Below, in pieces: positions 10,175 to 20,034 of a DNA stretch of 35,318 bases. Under the pieces are notes generated by a model. The model worked only from the letters and a program-made list of their open reading frames with translations. It did not search any database and was not told where the DNA came from. Each line of letters opens with the position of its first letter. The stretch's first letter is position 1. A program made the position numbers and the translations under genes. Source of the stretch: Nemertoderma westbladi (Eukaryota > Xenacoelomorpha > Nemertodermatida > Nemertodermatidae). The stretch is taken from NCBI GenBank assembly GCA_032718475.1, contig JAUCBJ010002371.1:1-35318 (forward strand), read 5' to 3'.

Positions 10175-10328
10175 ACGTTCGTGGGGCCTTCGCGCAGCAC
10201 GAGGCCCAGTTATGAGATACAAATTATAATTGAGCGACTGTATCACAAAATCAGTATTTGAGAAATTTAACCACACCGCCAATCAATCAAAGAAAGGGGG
10301 ACAGTATGTGTTCAGCCCTTTTAATCTG

Positions 10329-10343
10329 CCCCCCCCCCCCCCC
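10329..10343 (+). repeat. Poly-C run
   Basis: Fifteen consecutive C in TCTGCCCC...CCTTCCC. Its length is probably polymorphic and prone to sequencing error. Confidence 0.9.
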
Positions 10344-10960
10344 TTCCCACCAACCAATACATAACCGCGACATCTACCACCCACGGGCTGACGGGGCGGA
10401 AGGGTAGCACAAACTTATTTCCAATCGCACATTCAATATGCGAAGCCATGTGGTTTATAGGAATATAATAAACGCAGTACTCGTCTTCATTCAACAGACA
10501 GAGGTGGCCTTGGTGGTGAGTTGTTTGATTTCAATTCCAACACTTTTCTGGGCAGCTGGGTAGACTCTGGTAGTGGGTACCTGATCTTAGAATGCCGGTC
10601 AGCTGGTTAGTCCGCATAACTTACATTGTTGCAGTTGCCGAGTCGATGGATAGTTGGTAGGGGTGGGCCTATTGCTATTGTTGTATTGGCAGATTGGTAT
10701 GTACATCTACATCTGATTATACCAGTTGCCGGTGCCGTTGGTCATACCAATTACCAATACATAGTCTTTAATTAATATATTTAACCGTTAACAAGAGTAG
10801 AAACCGCAAACGAAGAAATTCATTTTCTGTCGTAGTTCAGTACCGGTCAGCCGGTACCGTACTGGTAGTTCTGTAGTTGGCAGTTGCTACCAGTCCGGTT
10901 CTACAGTCTGACACTGACAGTAGTAGGGCGGTACGGCGCCAACGGACCCTCTAATCTAAT
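10344..10960. other. No gene seen
   Basis: Mixed-composition DNA with many TACCGGT/GCCGGTACC and TTGGTAG words. No frame with a recognisable domain and no clear tandem period. Confidence 0.4.
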
Positions 10961-11443
10961 TCAGGACCGCAGTCCAGCACTCCGGATTCCGCACTGCAGT
11001 GCATAGCATGGCAGCATGTTAGTTGTTGTTGGTTGGTGATGTGAGTTGTTTATTTTCCCAGTAAGAGCATTTAAATGGTGTTCTATAACTGTCCTGGTGT
11101 TGCGTTCAAGATTAAGCTCTTCTTGCAGGTTAGAGTTCTGCTGCTTGAGTGCGTCAATGTCATTCTCAAGAATACATAGTCTGGTCTGTATTGCAGCTAC
11201 GGTTGAGTTCATATCATTACTGAGTCCTGTCAGAGTGATATCCCCTTCACCTGATGGTGTGGCTTTGCGAAGCCGTTTACGACAAGGTTCTGTAAGAAAT
11301 TGTTCATGTATGCATCTCAGCAGTTCTAGAATGTCAACGGCTAACTCAAAAAGGGATGTATGTGGTTTTAGCTGTAGTTTTACACACTGGACAGGTGACA
11401 TAAGTTTCCTTGCATCTTGCATGAGATTGTCCTGAGTTAACAT
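10961..11443 (-). pseudogene. Coiled-coil C-terminal segment of the Ulp1-like gene
   Basis: The frame has 160 codons from an ATG (MLTQDNLMQDARKL). Residues from about 75 to 125 (TVAAIQTRLCILENDIDALK followed by QQNSNLQEELNLERN) have heptad spacing of a coiled coil. The frame overlaps the end of the protease frame (stop at 11346) on the same strand, and the two overlap over roughly 100 bases. It may be a continuation of the same protein after a frameshift, or the protease may end at 11346 and this be a second gene. The last 25 residues read into low-complexity DNA and are doubtful. Confidence 0.4.
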
Positions 11444-11920
11444 GTTGACTTCCTATGTTAACTCGGGACAGAGTAGATTGAGATATTATGCGAATTGCTT
11501 CTTTCCTGGGTATTTGAGAGAGTTCGGTAATATGTGCCATATTCTTTGGGTCAAAGGGAGACTTTCCTCTCCGCAGCTTTAGTTTTGTTGAGGTGTATTC
11601 ACTTGGATAATTAAGGGAGTTGGTTTTGAGTGTTAAATCTGGTATTTTGATGTCAGTTATGCATTTTTTAAGCCATGAACGAAGACGAGAACTGCAGGTG
11701 TGTTCAGGTCTCAATGTTAGGTTGCCAGTGGCTAAGGCAAGTGCATAAAGACATAAAAATCCTCCGCAGTCATGGTTGTTGCTTTGGCTGGGGAAGGGAG
11801 AAGTGTTCTTTCTGGCAGTCCATGGGTGGTCCTCCCTTCCCAAGATTCTGTCAATAGTATTGACTATTGAGCAGGTTACATATTTTAACAGAGATTTCAC
11901 TAACTTTCTGTATGGGGCTA
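11346..11920 (-). pseudogene. Ulp1/C48-type cysteine protease, C-terminal half with the catalytic Cys
   Basis: The frame is open from 11951 to 11346. It contains KLVKSLLKYV and then SPFPSQSNNHDCGGFLCLY. The Gln-x5-Cys-Gly arrangement (Gln at codon 56, Cys at codon 62, about 11766-11768) is the oxyanion Gln and nucleophile Cys of Ulp1/SENP-type (C48) peptidases. The helix that follows (LYALALATGN) also fits. The tail has CPVCKTTAKTTY near the stop. The N-terminal half of the fold is in another frame (11851-12472), so a frameshift near 11900-11920 divides the catalytic domain. Such proteases cleave ubiquitin-like modifiers. In invertebrate genomes they are also common as accessory domains of DNA transposons, which I think likelier here. 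Confidence 0.7.
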
Positions 11921-12472
11921 ATGCTGCAGAGGGTGTATACTGATCGTTCATTAAGATTCGCTACATGTAGAAGAAAATGGGAAGAATGGCAGTCTGGAAA
12001 CACTATTATGGGTTTGGTTGCAATATCACATCTTATAGTGATATATGAAATTGCACTGGCAATGTCGTACTTGTCCTGTCGGAGTTTTAAGCATAAGGCT
12101 GAGTCTATGCAGGACATGTTGGCAACATTTAGCGAGAGAATAGATAAAAAAGAGTCGACGATTGTGGTGCTGAGGTTTACACCAGGCTCAAAGTATGCCC
12201 AGTCAGGGTCATAGGGTTTAAGTAGTGTAAGGCCAGTTGTTCTTGGCTTACGTGTTACAGCATTGATTATATCCTGTTCATTATAGCTATTGTGGTAGTC
12301 TGGGAAAACGTTAATAAATTCGTCCAGCCACTCGACAGTTTCAGAATCCGGTACCTCTCGAACAGTTGATGAGGGTTGGGTGAGACCTGGTGTGCCAATT
12401 GACTGGGGAAGATGGGAGACATCTGTTGCATTGGTTAGTGGAATTGGTGATTCGATAATTTCATGTCGCTAG
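11851..12472 (-). pseudogene. Ulp1/C48-type cysteine protease, N-terminal half with the catalytic His
   Basis: The frame is open from just after a TAG near 12473 down to a TAA at 11851, about 205 codons. It includes VPDSETVEWLDEFINVFPDY, DPDWAYFEPGV and IIVFPDCHSSHFLLHVANL. The HFLLHVANLNERSVYTL stretch is the His strand of C48 peptidases (usual pattern HWxLxVIDLxxxxIxxYDS). The usual YDS is TLCS here, so the acidic partner may be degenerate. Upstream the frame overlaps the low-complexity N-terminal frame (12435-13442) by about 35 bases. One shift there and one near 11900 would restore a single protease gene. Confidence 0.6.
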
Positions 12473-13442
12473 TAGAGTCTGCATTGTTATGGCAGGTGTT
12501 GGAGTTGTTGCTGGGTACTCCTATAGAGGCAGGTTTTCCCTTACTGTTGTGTCTGATCGGTCCCTTATTGAGGGCTTCCTTATTAACTGGGACTTTGTTA
12601 TTATTTTTCCCTCCCTTTCTTTTTAATGGTGCCTCTTTTGTGGTACATTTCCTAGAATTCATAGCAGGATTCACAGTGTCAATGGGTTTTAAGGTCTTGT
12701 TTACAGGGTACGTGAGCTCTCTAATTGTGGGCTTATCTCTAACTATCCAGCGACCATCAGATGTAAGGTCTTCTACCAAGACTTTGTTTGTGGGCCTGTC
12801 TGTGGTTTGCAGCTCGGGCAACACTTCGTCAATACTCCCCTCTGGTGGGTCCACTGTGCTAGCAGGCCTGTTCGTTACCAGCGTATTGTTGTACTTATTA
12901 GTTGGGGTAGCGGTTGATTGGGTTGGTCGTATGTCGGTGACATTATTAACAATAGAGTGAGTGTGGGGGGGATTATATGTTGATTGACAATGGTGAGATC
13001 TACTGGTTGTATGCATGATAGTATCACCGTATGGGGTGAGGACGTTATAGACTGTGTTTTGAAATAGTGGATCAGTAGGTTGTGAGGTATTAACAAGACA
13101 CACTGGAACATAATTTATAGTAGTTTTTGGGTCAGATGTGGTAACATATATGGGGTGGGAAGGGGGGTTGGAACACAGTCCTGCAGTGAGGTAAGTACAA
13201 GTATTTGTGTGTACTGTAGCATTGTGAAACATTGTATGTGAGACTGGTACAGTGTCATTAACACAAATTGGCACTTGAATATCTGCCTTACTTATATCAT
13301 ATGATTTACAAATTGAACTGTGAATATCTTCAAACCCCAAATCCGATTGCTGGTGCATTCGAGTCATGCACACGGGGTTGTCATCCGCCCCCCACACTCC
13401 CTTATGTATTGGGGTGTACTGGTCTTGCCTATTAAATTCCAA
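12435..13442 (-). pseudogene. Thr/Asn/Pro-rich N-terminal region of the Ulp1-like gene
   Basis: The frame is 335 codons long and opens with TTG. The first ATG is at codon 26 (13367), so the true start is unknown and may lie in or beyond the adjoining minisatellite. The protein is rich in Thr, Asn, Pro and His. It has a short block LTSDGRWIVRDKPTIRELTY that looks structured, and a basic cluster LKRKGGKNNNKVPVNKE that could be a nuclear localisation signal. I do not recognise a domain. Position and strand fit an N-terminal extension of the protease encoded just downstream; the frames overlap at 12435-12472. Confidence 0.45.
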
Positions 13443-13469
13443 CTCGAAATTATAATTGGTCCGGATGCA

Positions 13470-14090
13470 GATAAATCTGAGTTCGTTGCCCCAGACCCAG
13501 GTGAGCTCGAGATCGTCGCCCCGGATCCAGGTAATCTCGAGATCGACGCCCTAGATCCAAGTAAACTCGAAACTGTCGCCCAGATCCAGGAGAACTCGAA
13601 ACCGTCGCCTCTAGTCCCGATAAACACGAGATCGTTGCCCTAGACCCAGGTGAGCTCGAGATCGTCGCCCAGATCCAGGTAATCTCGAGATCGACGCCCC
13701 AGATCCAAGTAAACTCGAAACTGTCGCCCCAGATCCAGGAGAACTCGAAACCATCGCCTCTAGTCCCGATAAACTCGAGATCGTTGCCCTAGACCCAGGT
13801 GAGCTAGAGATCGTCGCCCCAGATCCAGGTAATCTCGAGATCGACGCCCTAGTTCCAAGTAAACTCGAAACTGTCGCCCCAGATCCAGGAGAACTCGAAA
13901 CCATCGCCTCTAGTCCCGATAAACTCGAGATCGTTGCCATAGACCCAGGTGAGCTAGAGATCGTCGCCCCAGATCCAGGTAATCTCGAGATCGACGCCCT
14001 AGATCCAAGTAAACTCGAAACTGTCGCCCCAGATCCAGGATAACTCGAAACCGTCGCCTCTAGTCCCTATAAACTCCTATAAACTCGGTA
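13470..14090. repeat. 30-bp minisatellite organised in 150-bp higher-order units
   Basis: The basic unit is about 30 bp (AACTCGAGATCGTCGCCCC plus AGATCCAGGT and variants). Five variant units make a 149-150-bp block, repeated about four times (restarts near 13471, 13618, 13767 and 13917). On the + strand one frame reads as 10-residue repeats of the type DPGxLExVAP, open without a stop from about 13733 to 14042; earlier blocks are broken by single-base losses. The other strand is also largely open. One leftover unit lies at 17503-17535, beyond the LINE, so the LINE interrupted this array. Confidence 0.85.
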
Positions 14091-14159
14091 TCCCTATAAA
14101 CTCGCCCCCTAAACAATCAGATTTTTTGCAAAATTTTGAAAATACAATTTTATGTAATC

Positions 14160-14455
14160 TTAGGTCAGACTGTGAAATATATTTCTTAGGTGATTTTAAT
14201 ATCTGTTACCATCACAAAGCATCCCCCATCTGAAAACAGTACCAAAGTATTTTAAATTTGTTTGGTTTAAAACAAATTATTCGAGATTCTACCAGAATTA
14301 CCAGTAAAACTTCTACTTTACTAGATCACATCCATTGTAATAATACCGATATTATTTCTCAATCTGGGGTTTTACCTATAGGTCTAAGCGATCATTTTAT
14401 AGTTTTTGCACAAGAAAGACACAAAAATCTTTTTTCGGGGATCATAAAACAGTAA
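14160..14455 (+). pseudogene. LINE endonuclease, C-terminal part
   Basis: The frame carries EIYFLGDFNICYHH (metal-binding Asp/Asn of the EEP fold), a stop at about 14233, then LFGLKQIIRDSTRITSKTST, LLDHIHCNN and GLSDHFIVFAQ (the SDH catalytic block). It stops at 14455. A 1-nt shift near 14450 continues into KTVTVRSMKNYSKERF of the next frame. The N-terminal half of the domain is absent, as in a 5'-truncated copy. Confidence 0.75.
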
Positions 14456-14466
14456 CAGTTAGGTCT

Positions 14467-15258
14467 ATGAAAAATTACAGCAAGGAACGCTTTTTAAATT
14501 TGTTAGTTAATTCTGACTGGGAACCCTGTTTTAAAGCCGCTGACATTAACCTTGCGTACGCTGTTTTTAAAGATATATTTTTAAAGGCACTTAATACTGT
14601 AGCACCAATTAAACAAATTAGTCTTAAACAACGCACTGAGCCCTGGATGACCTCGGGTATTCTTAGTAATATCAGAGAAAGAGATAACTATTTGTATAAA
14701 TTTAGGAAATACAGTGTTTTAGCTTATTATAATAATTACTGCAAATATAGAAACCTTGTCCAACGGGAAATAAAAAAAGCTAAATCTGAATATTTGTACA
14801 ACAAAATAAGTGAGAATAAAGATAATCCTAAAAGTCTATGGTCTACCCTAAAATCTTTAGGTTATAAAAACCTTAAATCTAAATCGAATATTGTTCTGCA
14901 AGATAACGGTGAGCTGATTCATGATCATACTCTAGTTAGTAATTTATTTAATAATTATTTTACTAATGTTGCCTCTAATTTAGTTAAGAAGTTACCGTTA
15001 TCAAGTAATAAATATAGTATAGGGTCCGAAACTCTAAATAATTTTTATTTAGAAAAGTTACAATATTCAGAAAAGTTATTTTTTAAACCCGTTTCTGAGG
15101 ATTTCGTTTTTCAAAATCTACTTAGCCTATCAGCCTCAAAAAGTACCGGTCTAGACCTAATACCTGCCCGTTTTCTTAAGGATGGTGCTGAAGTACTTAA
15201 AGTGCCTATTGCTTTTATTATTAATTACACTATCGTAGATAATGACCAGACGAACTGA
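14467..15258 (+). pseudogene. LINE ORF2 linker and start of the reverse transcriptase
   Basis: The frame has 263 codons. It covers the region between endonuclease and palm domain, with EPWMTSGILSNIRERDNYLY, NPKSLWSTLKSLGYKNL, NLFNNYFTNVA and STGLDLIPARFLKDGA (RT motif 0/1 region). The frame ends in [12 protein letters not shown] and a stop. A frameshift at about 15235-15250 moves the sequence into the RT frame, which resumes with [14 protein letters not shown]. Confidence 0.85.
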
Positions 15259-16277
15259 AATTAGCTAAGGTTGTTCCTCTGTATAAAAATAATAGTAAAG
15301 TAGAACCTTGTAATTACAGACCTGTTAGTATCTTAAGTATTGTATCTAAAATTCTAGAACGTTCTGTTTTTCTACAGCTGGAGGCACATCTTAGTAGGCT
15401 AAATCTGATCTATGAACTTCAGTCCGGTTTTCGTAAATCATATTCTACAGACACCTGTCTTATTAACTTAACTGATACAATTAGATGTAATAACGCAAAG
15501 GGTTTATATACTGGTATGGTAATGTTGGACCTACAAAAGGCTTTCGATACTGTAGATCACGAAATTCTGCTTGGTAAGTTAGGCCTGATGGGTGTAGGTT
15601 CTATAGACTGGTTCAAGTCCTACCTGTCAGACAGAGGTCAAACTGTAGTCATTAGCAAATCGCTGTCTACTGTACAAGAGATTACCTGTGGTGTACCGCA
15701 AGGTAGTATATTTGGTCCTCTGCTTTTTGTATGCTATGAAAATGATATGATAAGTAGTATAGATCCCGATTTTAAACTCATTTTATATGCCGACGACAAT
15801 GCTCTTATTTTCTCTCATAAAGATCCTATCCATATTTCCCAAAAGTTAAGTGCAGTTCTAGAATCCTGTAATGAGTGGTTGGTTGATAATAAGCTATCCA
15901 TTCACTACGGTAAGACTGAAAGTATTTTGTTTGGTTCCAAAAGAAAGTTAAAGAAGGTAACTAAGTTTGAAGTCACTAGTAATGGACATAAGGTTGAAAA
16001 TAAAAAGGAAGTTAAATATTTAGGCGCCACATTGGATAACTGCTTATCAGGAGAAAGCACAGTGAAAAATATTTTCTCGAAAGTTAACAGTAGGTTTAGG
16101 TTTCTATACAGAAATAAAAATAGTTTAAACACCGACTCCCGCAAATTACTTTGCTCTTCTTTAATACAGTGTCACATGGACTATGCATGCTCTTCTTGGT
16201 ATGAAGGCTTAACCAAACAGCTTAAATGTAAATTACAAGTAGCTCAGAATAAAGTAGTACGATTTATTAAAGACTAG
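15246..16277 (+). pseudogene. LINE reverse transcriptase palm domain
   Basis: The frame is open without stops over 343 codons; its first ATG is only at 15516. Recognisable in order are [49 protein letters not shown] (motif A), [13 protein letters not shown] (motif B), [12 protein letters not shown] (YADD, motif C) and [11 protein letters not shown] (motif E region). These are the features of CR1/Jockey-type LINE reverse transcriptases, which copy element RNA at the nicked target. The catalytic Asp residues are present. The protein stops at VVRFIKD just before the 1-kb repeat, so the Cys/His-containing C-terminus is missing. Confidence 0.9.
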
Positions 16278-16280
16278 AAA

Positions 16281-17302
16281 CCGAGAGAAAGCCGCCCCAA
16301 TATTAGATTATTACAACAACATATCCATTGGGTAAGAAAGTGGAGTAGAGCCAGCCCGTCTCTTAATTTTTTACTTTATATTACGCGATCAATTTTCACT
16401 CATCTCGTCATGAACCCAACATGTATGTAACCTTTTGTTAAATTTGTTGGCTATGCGTTTGCGGTTGTTTGGGCGGAGTGTGGTAGGCCTACACTTTTCA
16501 CACTTAAATATTCTGGTTGTGAAATGTTACAGGGCATAGCTATCTGAGATATTTCATTTATATTTTATTATGAGAGGAAGAAGAACCTACAACGTTATTT
16601 ACTATATATGTAACAAAATAATTGTTTTCGGGTTTAACTTGGAAGCCTCCCCAAATAGTTGATATACAATTATATTTAAAATTATTTCCATGGTCATGGT
16701 CATTCACCCGTCTTTAGTTAGAAATTTGTTTGCATGAAAGACAGTTTAGTTTAGTTTTTACAGATTTATTATCTCTTATCTGACTGGGGTAATAATAAAG
16801 GATAGGATAAATGGAAGCAAAGTGTGACAGTAACAAATATTTCCCCGTCACCCTAGCATGTCTTAAGTATATGATATATCAAAGGGGAAAGTTTGGATTC
16901 ACTGCATAAATGCAGTTCACCAAATTTCCCCCGAATGCACACTGTAACTTCCCCCTTCCCACAAATATCCAATGTTGAATTAATTTGAAGCGATATAATA
17001 AGTACAAAATTGTGCGAGTTTTTAATTGTGTGGTCCAATTGTTATTTGATTTCTATTTATTATTTAAAGTGCATTTAATATCACACTGGTTTTTAGAATA
17101 TTATACTATACAACCTTATGTTTTATTAATTTACCCAATCGAAGCCTCATAAGGGCCGGTTATTTGTACGCATATCCCCTAATGCGCTCAGTAAGGTTCA
17201 AACAACATATTAATATGAAAATAAAGTATCTGCAAAGAAAAGAACCCAATACTATATAATTTGACCTTATTTAAAAATTTGCACTTTTGCACACTTATTT
17301 GT
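16281..17302 (+). repeat. 1-kb dispersed repeat, right arm of the inverted pair
   Basis: It is the inverted partner of 25-1041 with the same ends (ACCGAGAGAAAG...CACACTTATTTGT). It sits where the C-terminal coding part of the CR1/Jockey-like LINE is expected and is followed at once by that LINE's 3' UTR. It therefore either inserted with loss of LINE sequence or is part of a recombinant LINE family. The palindrome with GGGGAAAGTTTGG and AAATTTCCCCC is at 16884-16931. Confidence 0.8.
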
Positions 17303-17502
17303 TTTAGGTTAGCGTAGTGTAATATTGTATTTGTAACCAAGTAACATAAAGGACCCCCTTGGAAATAAGCTGCAAAGCTTCAGGGGTAATCCTATATGTT
17401 ATGTTGGACAATACCTTTATACCGGTACATTGTTTGGTGTATTTGTTATTGTTTTTTAAATAATGTATAAATAAATCTATCTATCTAATCTATCTATAAC
17501 TC

Positions 17503-17535
17503 GAGATCGTTGCCCCAGACCTAGGTGAGTTACTA
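17503..17535 (+). repeat. Leftover unit of the 30-bp minisatellite
   Basis: AACTCGAGATCGTTGCCCC followed by AGACCTAGGTGAG matches the first unit of the 150-bp block at 13767. It marks the right border of the LINE insertion into the array. Confidence 0.85.
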
Positions 17536-17610
17536 GTAAGGGAGCTGTATACCCTAGGGCTAAATATAACGAGATGAAAGTCCATGACATCATTTAGAAA
17601 GTAATATATA
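17525..17610. repeat. Inverted match to 8874-8960
   Basis: AGTAAGGGAGCTGTATACCC and TATAACGAGATGAAAG are the reverse complement of the segment just upstream of the 234-bp array. No element ends are recognised. Confidence 0.75.
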
Positions 17611-17639
17611 GAACTAATTATTGGTAAATCTAAAAATAG

Positions 17640-17982
17640 AAATCAATTAATTAATTTAAAATTAAATACAAATAATTAATTAAAATTAAATACAAATTAA
17701 TAAGTATTAATAAATAAAAGAGCCGCGGTGTCACTTATGACACCCTCTTGGGCCTCTAGGCGATGGTTAGACATCACTCATGACCCATTGTGTATCAGGG
17801 CGCTAATCAGTCTGATTAATTAGAATAATCAATTAAACCCTAATTAGGAGTCGTAAGACAGCTATTAGGGATTAAATGTGCTAATTAATTGATGACACCC
17901 GTCAATTAGGGTCTAATTAGCCTAATTGGGGGGTGTCACATTCCTAAGCGATGAGTCATGAGTTGGGTCTAACTGTCACCGA
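17640..17982. mobile_element. Second, inverted copy of the MITE-like repeat
   Basis: It corresponds in reverse complement to 3087-3480. It includes the AT-rich flank, the AGAGCCGCGGTGTCACTTAT segment, and the TAATTAGG-rich interior. Its TIRs have decayed to CGATGGTTAGAC (17761) and GTCTAACTGTCACCG (17968-17982), so this copy is older or less conserved than the one at 3087. Confidence 0.7.
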
Positions 17983-18097
17983 GCCGCCCAAGAGTTTACT
18001 ACAAATGGTTATATAATATATAATGAATTAAACTGACTCTGAACCGGCAATACATGCATTGTTTGTTGGATTTTTGGAATCTTAATGTTTTGCTGCC

Positions 18098-18531
18098 ACC
18101 CTACGTCTAACTCTACACCCTACGTCTAACTCTACACCCTACGTCTAACTCTACACCCTACGTCTAACTCTACACCCCACGTCTAACTCTACACCCTACG
18201 TCTAACTCTACACCCTACGTCTAACTCTACACCCTACGTCTAACTCTACACCCTACGTCTAACTCTACACCCTACGTCTAACTCTACACCCTACGTCTAA
18301 CTCTACACCCTACGTCTAACTCTACACCCTACATCTAACTCTACACCCTACGTCTAACTCTACACCCTACGTCTAACTCTACACCCTACGTCTAACTCTA
18401 CACCCTACGTCTAACTCTACACCCTACGTCTAACTCTACACCCTACGTCTAACTCTACACCCTACGTCTAACTCTACACCCTACGTCTAACTCTACACCC
18501 TACGTCTAACTCTACACCCTACGTATAACTC
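18098..18531. repeat. 19-bp satellite, about 23 copies
   Basis: The unit ACCCTACGTCTAACTCTAC is repeated head to tail with almost no variation: one CCCCACG, one ACATCT and one ACGTATAACT near the end. It resembles a degenerate C-rich telomeric word only superficially. The homogeneity implies recent expansion. Confidence 0.95.
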
Positions 18532-18703
18532 GGAAACTTTTCTGTGTAATTCACCCTGCGATTCCGAAAACGCCAAATGTCACGAAAATGTGAGAAACAG
18601 GGTAAGAACTAGTGAGTTTATTCCCCACTTAGTTGCCAATTAGATGACTTATTTATTACTGTAAACGTATTCACTACTGTATCTATTTATCTATGTATAT
18701 CGA
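18532..18703. other. No gene seen
   Basis: AT-rich spacer between the satellite and the RTE fragment; a degenerate part of the RTE upstream linker may lie at its right end. Confidence 0.4.
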
Positions 18704-19078
18704 GTGAATTCCTCCCAGGGCTATAGCTCGTCCGTCAATGAAAGTTATGTTGTTGACTGTGAGTGCTATACTGCCTTCACAGAATCAGTTAAGTTAGCAG
18801 CTGTAGAAACAGTTCCTGTATACCCTCGAAACAGGAAAAGGGCCCCCTGGACTGACCACAAAATTAAGAAGTGCCGAAATGACCTCTATAAGGCGCGGAA
18901 AGAGTCCCGACTCAAACAGACTACAGCGGCCAAGAATCCAGTTAAGGCTGCATCTAGGTCCCTGAATAGGCAGTACTCTGTTAATCTACAGGAGCTAATA
19001 AACCAACAGGTTGATGCCATCAATGATGCTGACGACAGCAGTCAATCATCCCAGGCATGGAAATGGATCAACTTGCTT
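18704..19078 (+). pseudogene. RTE ORF2 linker fragment
   Basis: It encodes the region between the endonuclease and reverse transcriptase of an RTE-like ORF2: FTESVKLAAVETVP, RKRAPWTDHKIKKCRNDLYK, and SQAWKWINLL at the end. The frame begins with GTG, and no upstream endonuclease is found, so the copy is 5'-truncated. It continues after the nested insertion at 20043 with LLDGKSQPITK. Confidence 0.75.
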
Positions 19079-19086
19079 ACTCTACT

Positions 19087-20034
19087 ACTACTACTAGGAT
19101 CGGCATGCTGCATTGCAGCTGCATTTTTAAGAATGCTGTGCCGGCTTATCGACAAAATTGCACCGCCACAACTCCCTATCACCCATGACATTTGCTAGAT
19201 CATCCGCATCTTCAAGGCCAGTGTCCTTTAAGATGCGTCTCAAGAAAGTCACGGGCTGTCTACCATGCTTATTCACTCCATGAGGCTGCCAAAGTACAAT
19301 ATTATGCACTGGCTGGTCCTCACGGCGAAAGCAATGTCCTGCAAAGCGGAGGCGATTTTGTTCTAGTGTCAAGCTCGGGGGAACCAATGAGACACCTCCA
19401 ATGTTATATAGTGTCTGGTTGGAGATGTGTGCATTGTACTTGACACAATGAACCCGGCGTAGCATTCTTGTGAATGTGCCATCCAGAGATTTGGTGTCCT
19501 CAGCAGTTAGAGCCCAGCATGGACTCCCATAGAGGAATACTGGAACTACTGCTGCTCTAAATAATCGGACCCTTAAGTTTCCGATTAATTCTCGGTGACT
19601 TCCAAATCCTGGAAAGCCCATTCAAGGTTGCCCATGCCTTTCCCTTACGTATTCGAAGGTCCTCACCTGACTTCCGGATCCATGATCCCAGGTAACAGAA
19701 GTCATCCACATGCTCAAGCATACCATCTTTTGAGCTTATGCTCATCCGATCAGAGACTTGCTGAGGACTTTCAAAGTTAACTGTCAAAATTTTGGTCTTT
19801 CTGGAGTTAATAAAAAGACCAACACTAGAAGCAGCATGTTCTAATGAGCTGAGGAGCCGTTGGGCTCCCTCTAGTGATTCTGAGAGTACTCCTAAGTCAT
19901 CAGCAAAGTCTAGATCAGTTAGGTACTTGGCAGGATTTCCTCGACTTCTGGAGCCAGTAGGTGGAGTTATCATCACCCCATCATCATTATGATGATCTAA
20001 GGACATGCGTAGAACATAGTCAACAACTGCGCGG
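19087..20034 (-). mobile_element. 5'-truncated RTE-like LINE insertion with 8-bp target-site duplication
   Basis: ACTCTACT stands at 19079-19086 and again at 20035-20042, flanking the insert exactly where the host RTE reading frame is interrupted (WINLL / LLDGKSQP). On the minus strand the insert codes for the RT palm and C-terminus: VVDYVLRMSLDHHNDDGVMI, YLTDLDFADDLGVLSES (active-site ADD), VGLFINSRKTKIL, then, after a frameshift at about 19560-19620, VPVFLYGSPCWALT, LRFAGHCFRREDQPVHN and LANVMGDRELWRCNF. It ends with CCGGCACAGCATTCTTAA and a TAG-repeat tail next to the left duplication. Everything 5' of the palm is missing, as is usual for LINE copies. Confidence 0.85.

Larger units (their letters stand above)
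14110..17490 (+). mobile_element. 5'-truncated CR1/Jockey-like LINE inserted into the minisatellite
   Basis: The element starts inside the endonuclease domain (YFLGDFNI near 14190). It continues through the endonuclease end, linker and reverse transcriptase to 16277. Its 3' end is at 17303-17490, with GGACCCCCTTGGAAATAAGC, CAGGGGTAATCCTAT, AATAAAT and a TATC/ATCT microsatellite tail, typical of CR1-group 3' ends. The C-terminal part after the RT is replaced by the 1-kb repeat at 16281-17302. Minisatellite sequence flanks it on both sides (to 14090 and from 17503). Confidence 0.85.

Noticed and set aside
12463-12960. 165-codon hydrophobic frame on the + strand
   Set aside because: It is the shadow of the Thr/Asn/Pro-rich minus-strand frame; hydrophobicity follows from complementing those codons.
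13364-13940. Minus-strand Ser/Gly-rich frames across the 30-bp minisatellite
   Set aside because: They are the complement of a repeat whose period is a multiple of three; there is no start context and the frame breaks with single-base losses.
15905-16144. Minus-strand frame of 79 codons inside the reverse transcriptase
   Set aside because: It lies opposite clear RT coding sequence and has no domain.
18098-18531. Interstitial telomeric repeat (ACCCTA-like words)
   Set aside because: The period is 19 bp with CGTCTAACTCTAC between the words; it is not a TTAGGG-type array.
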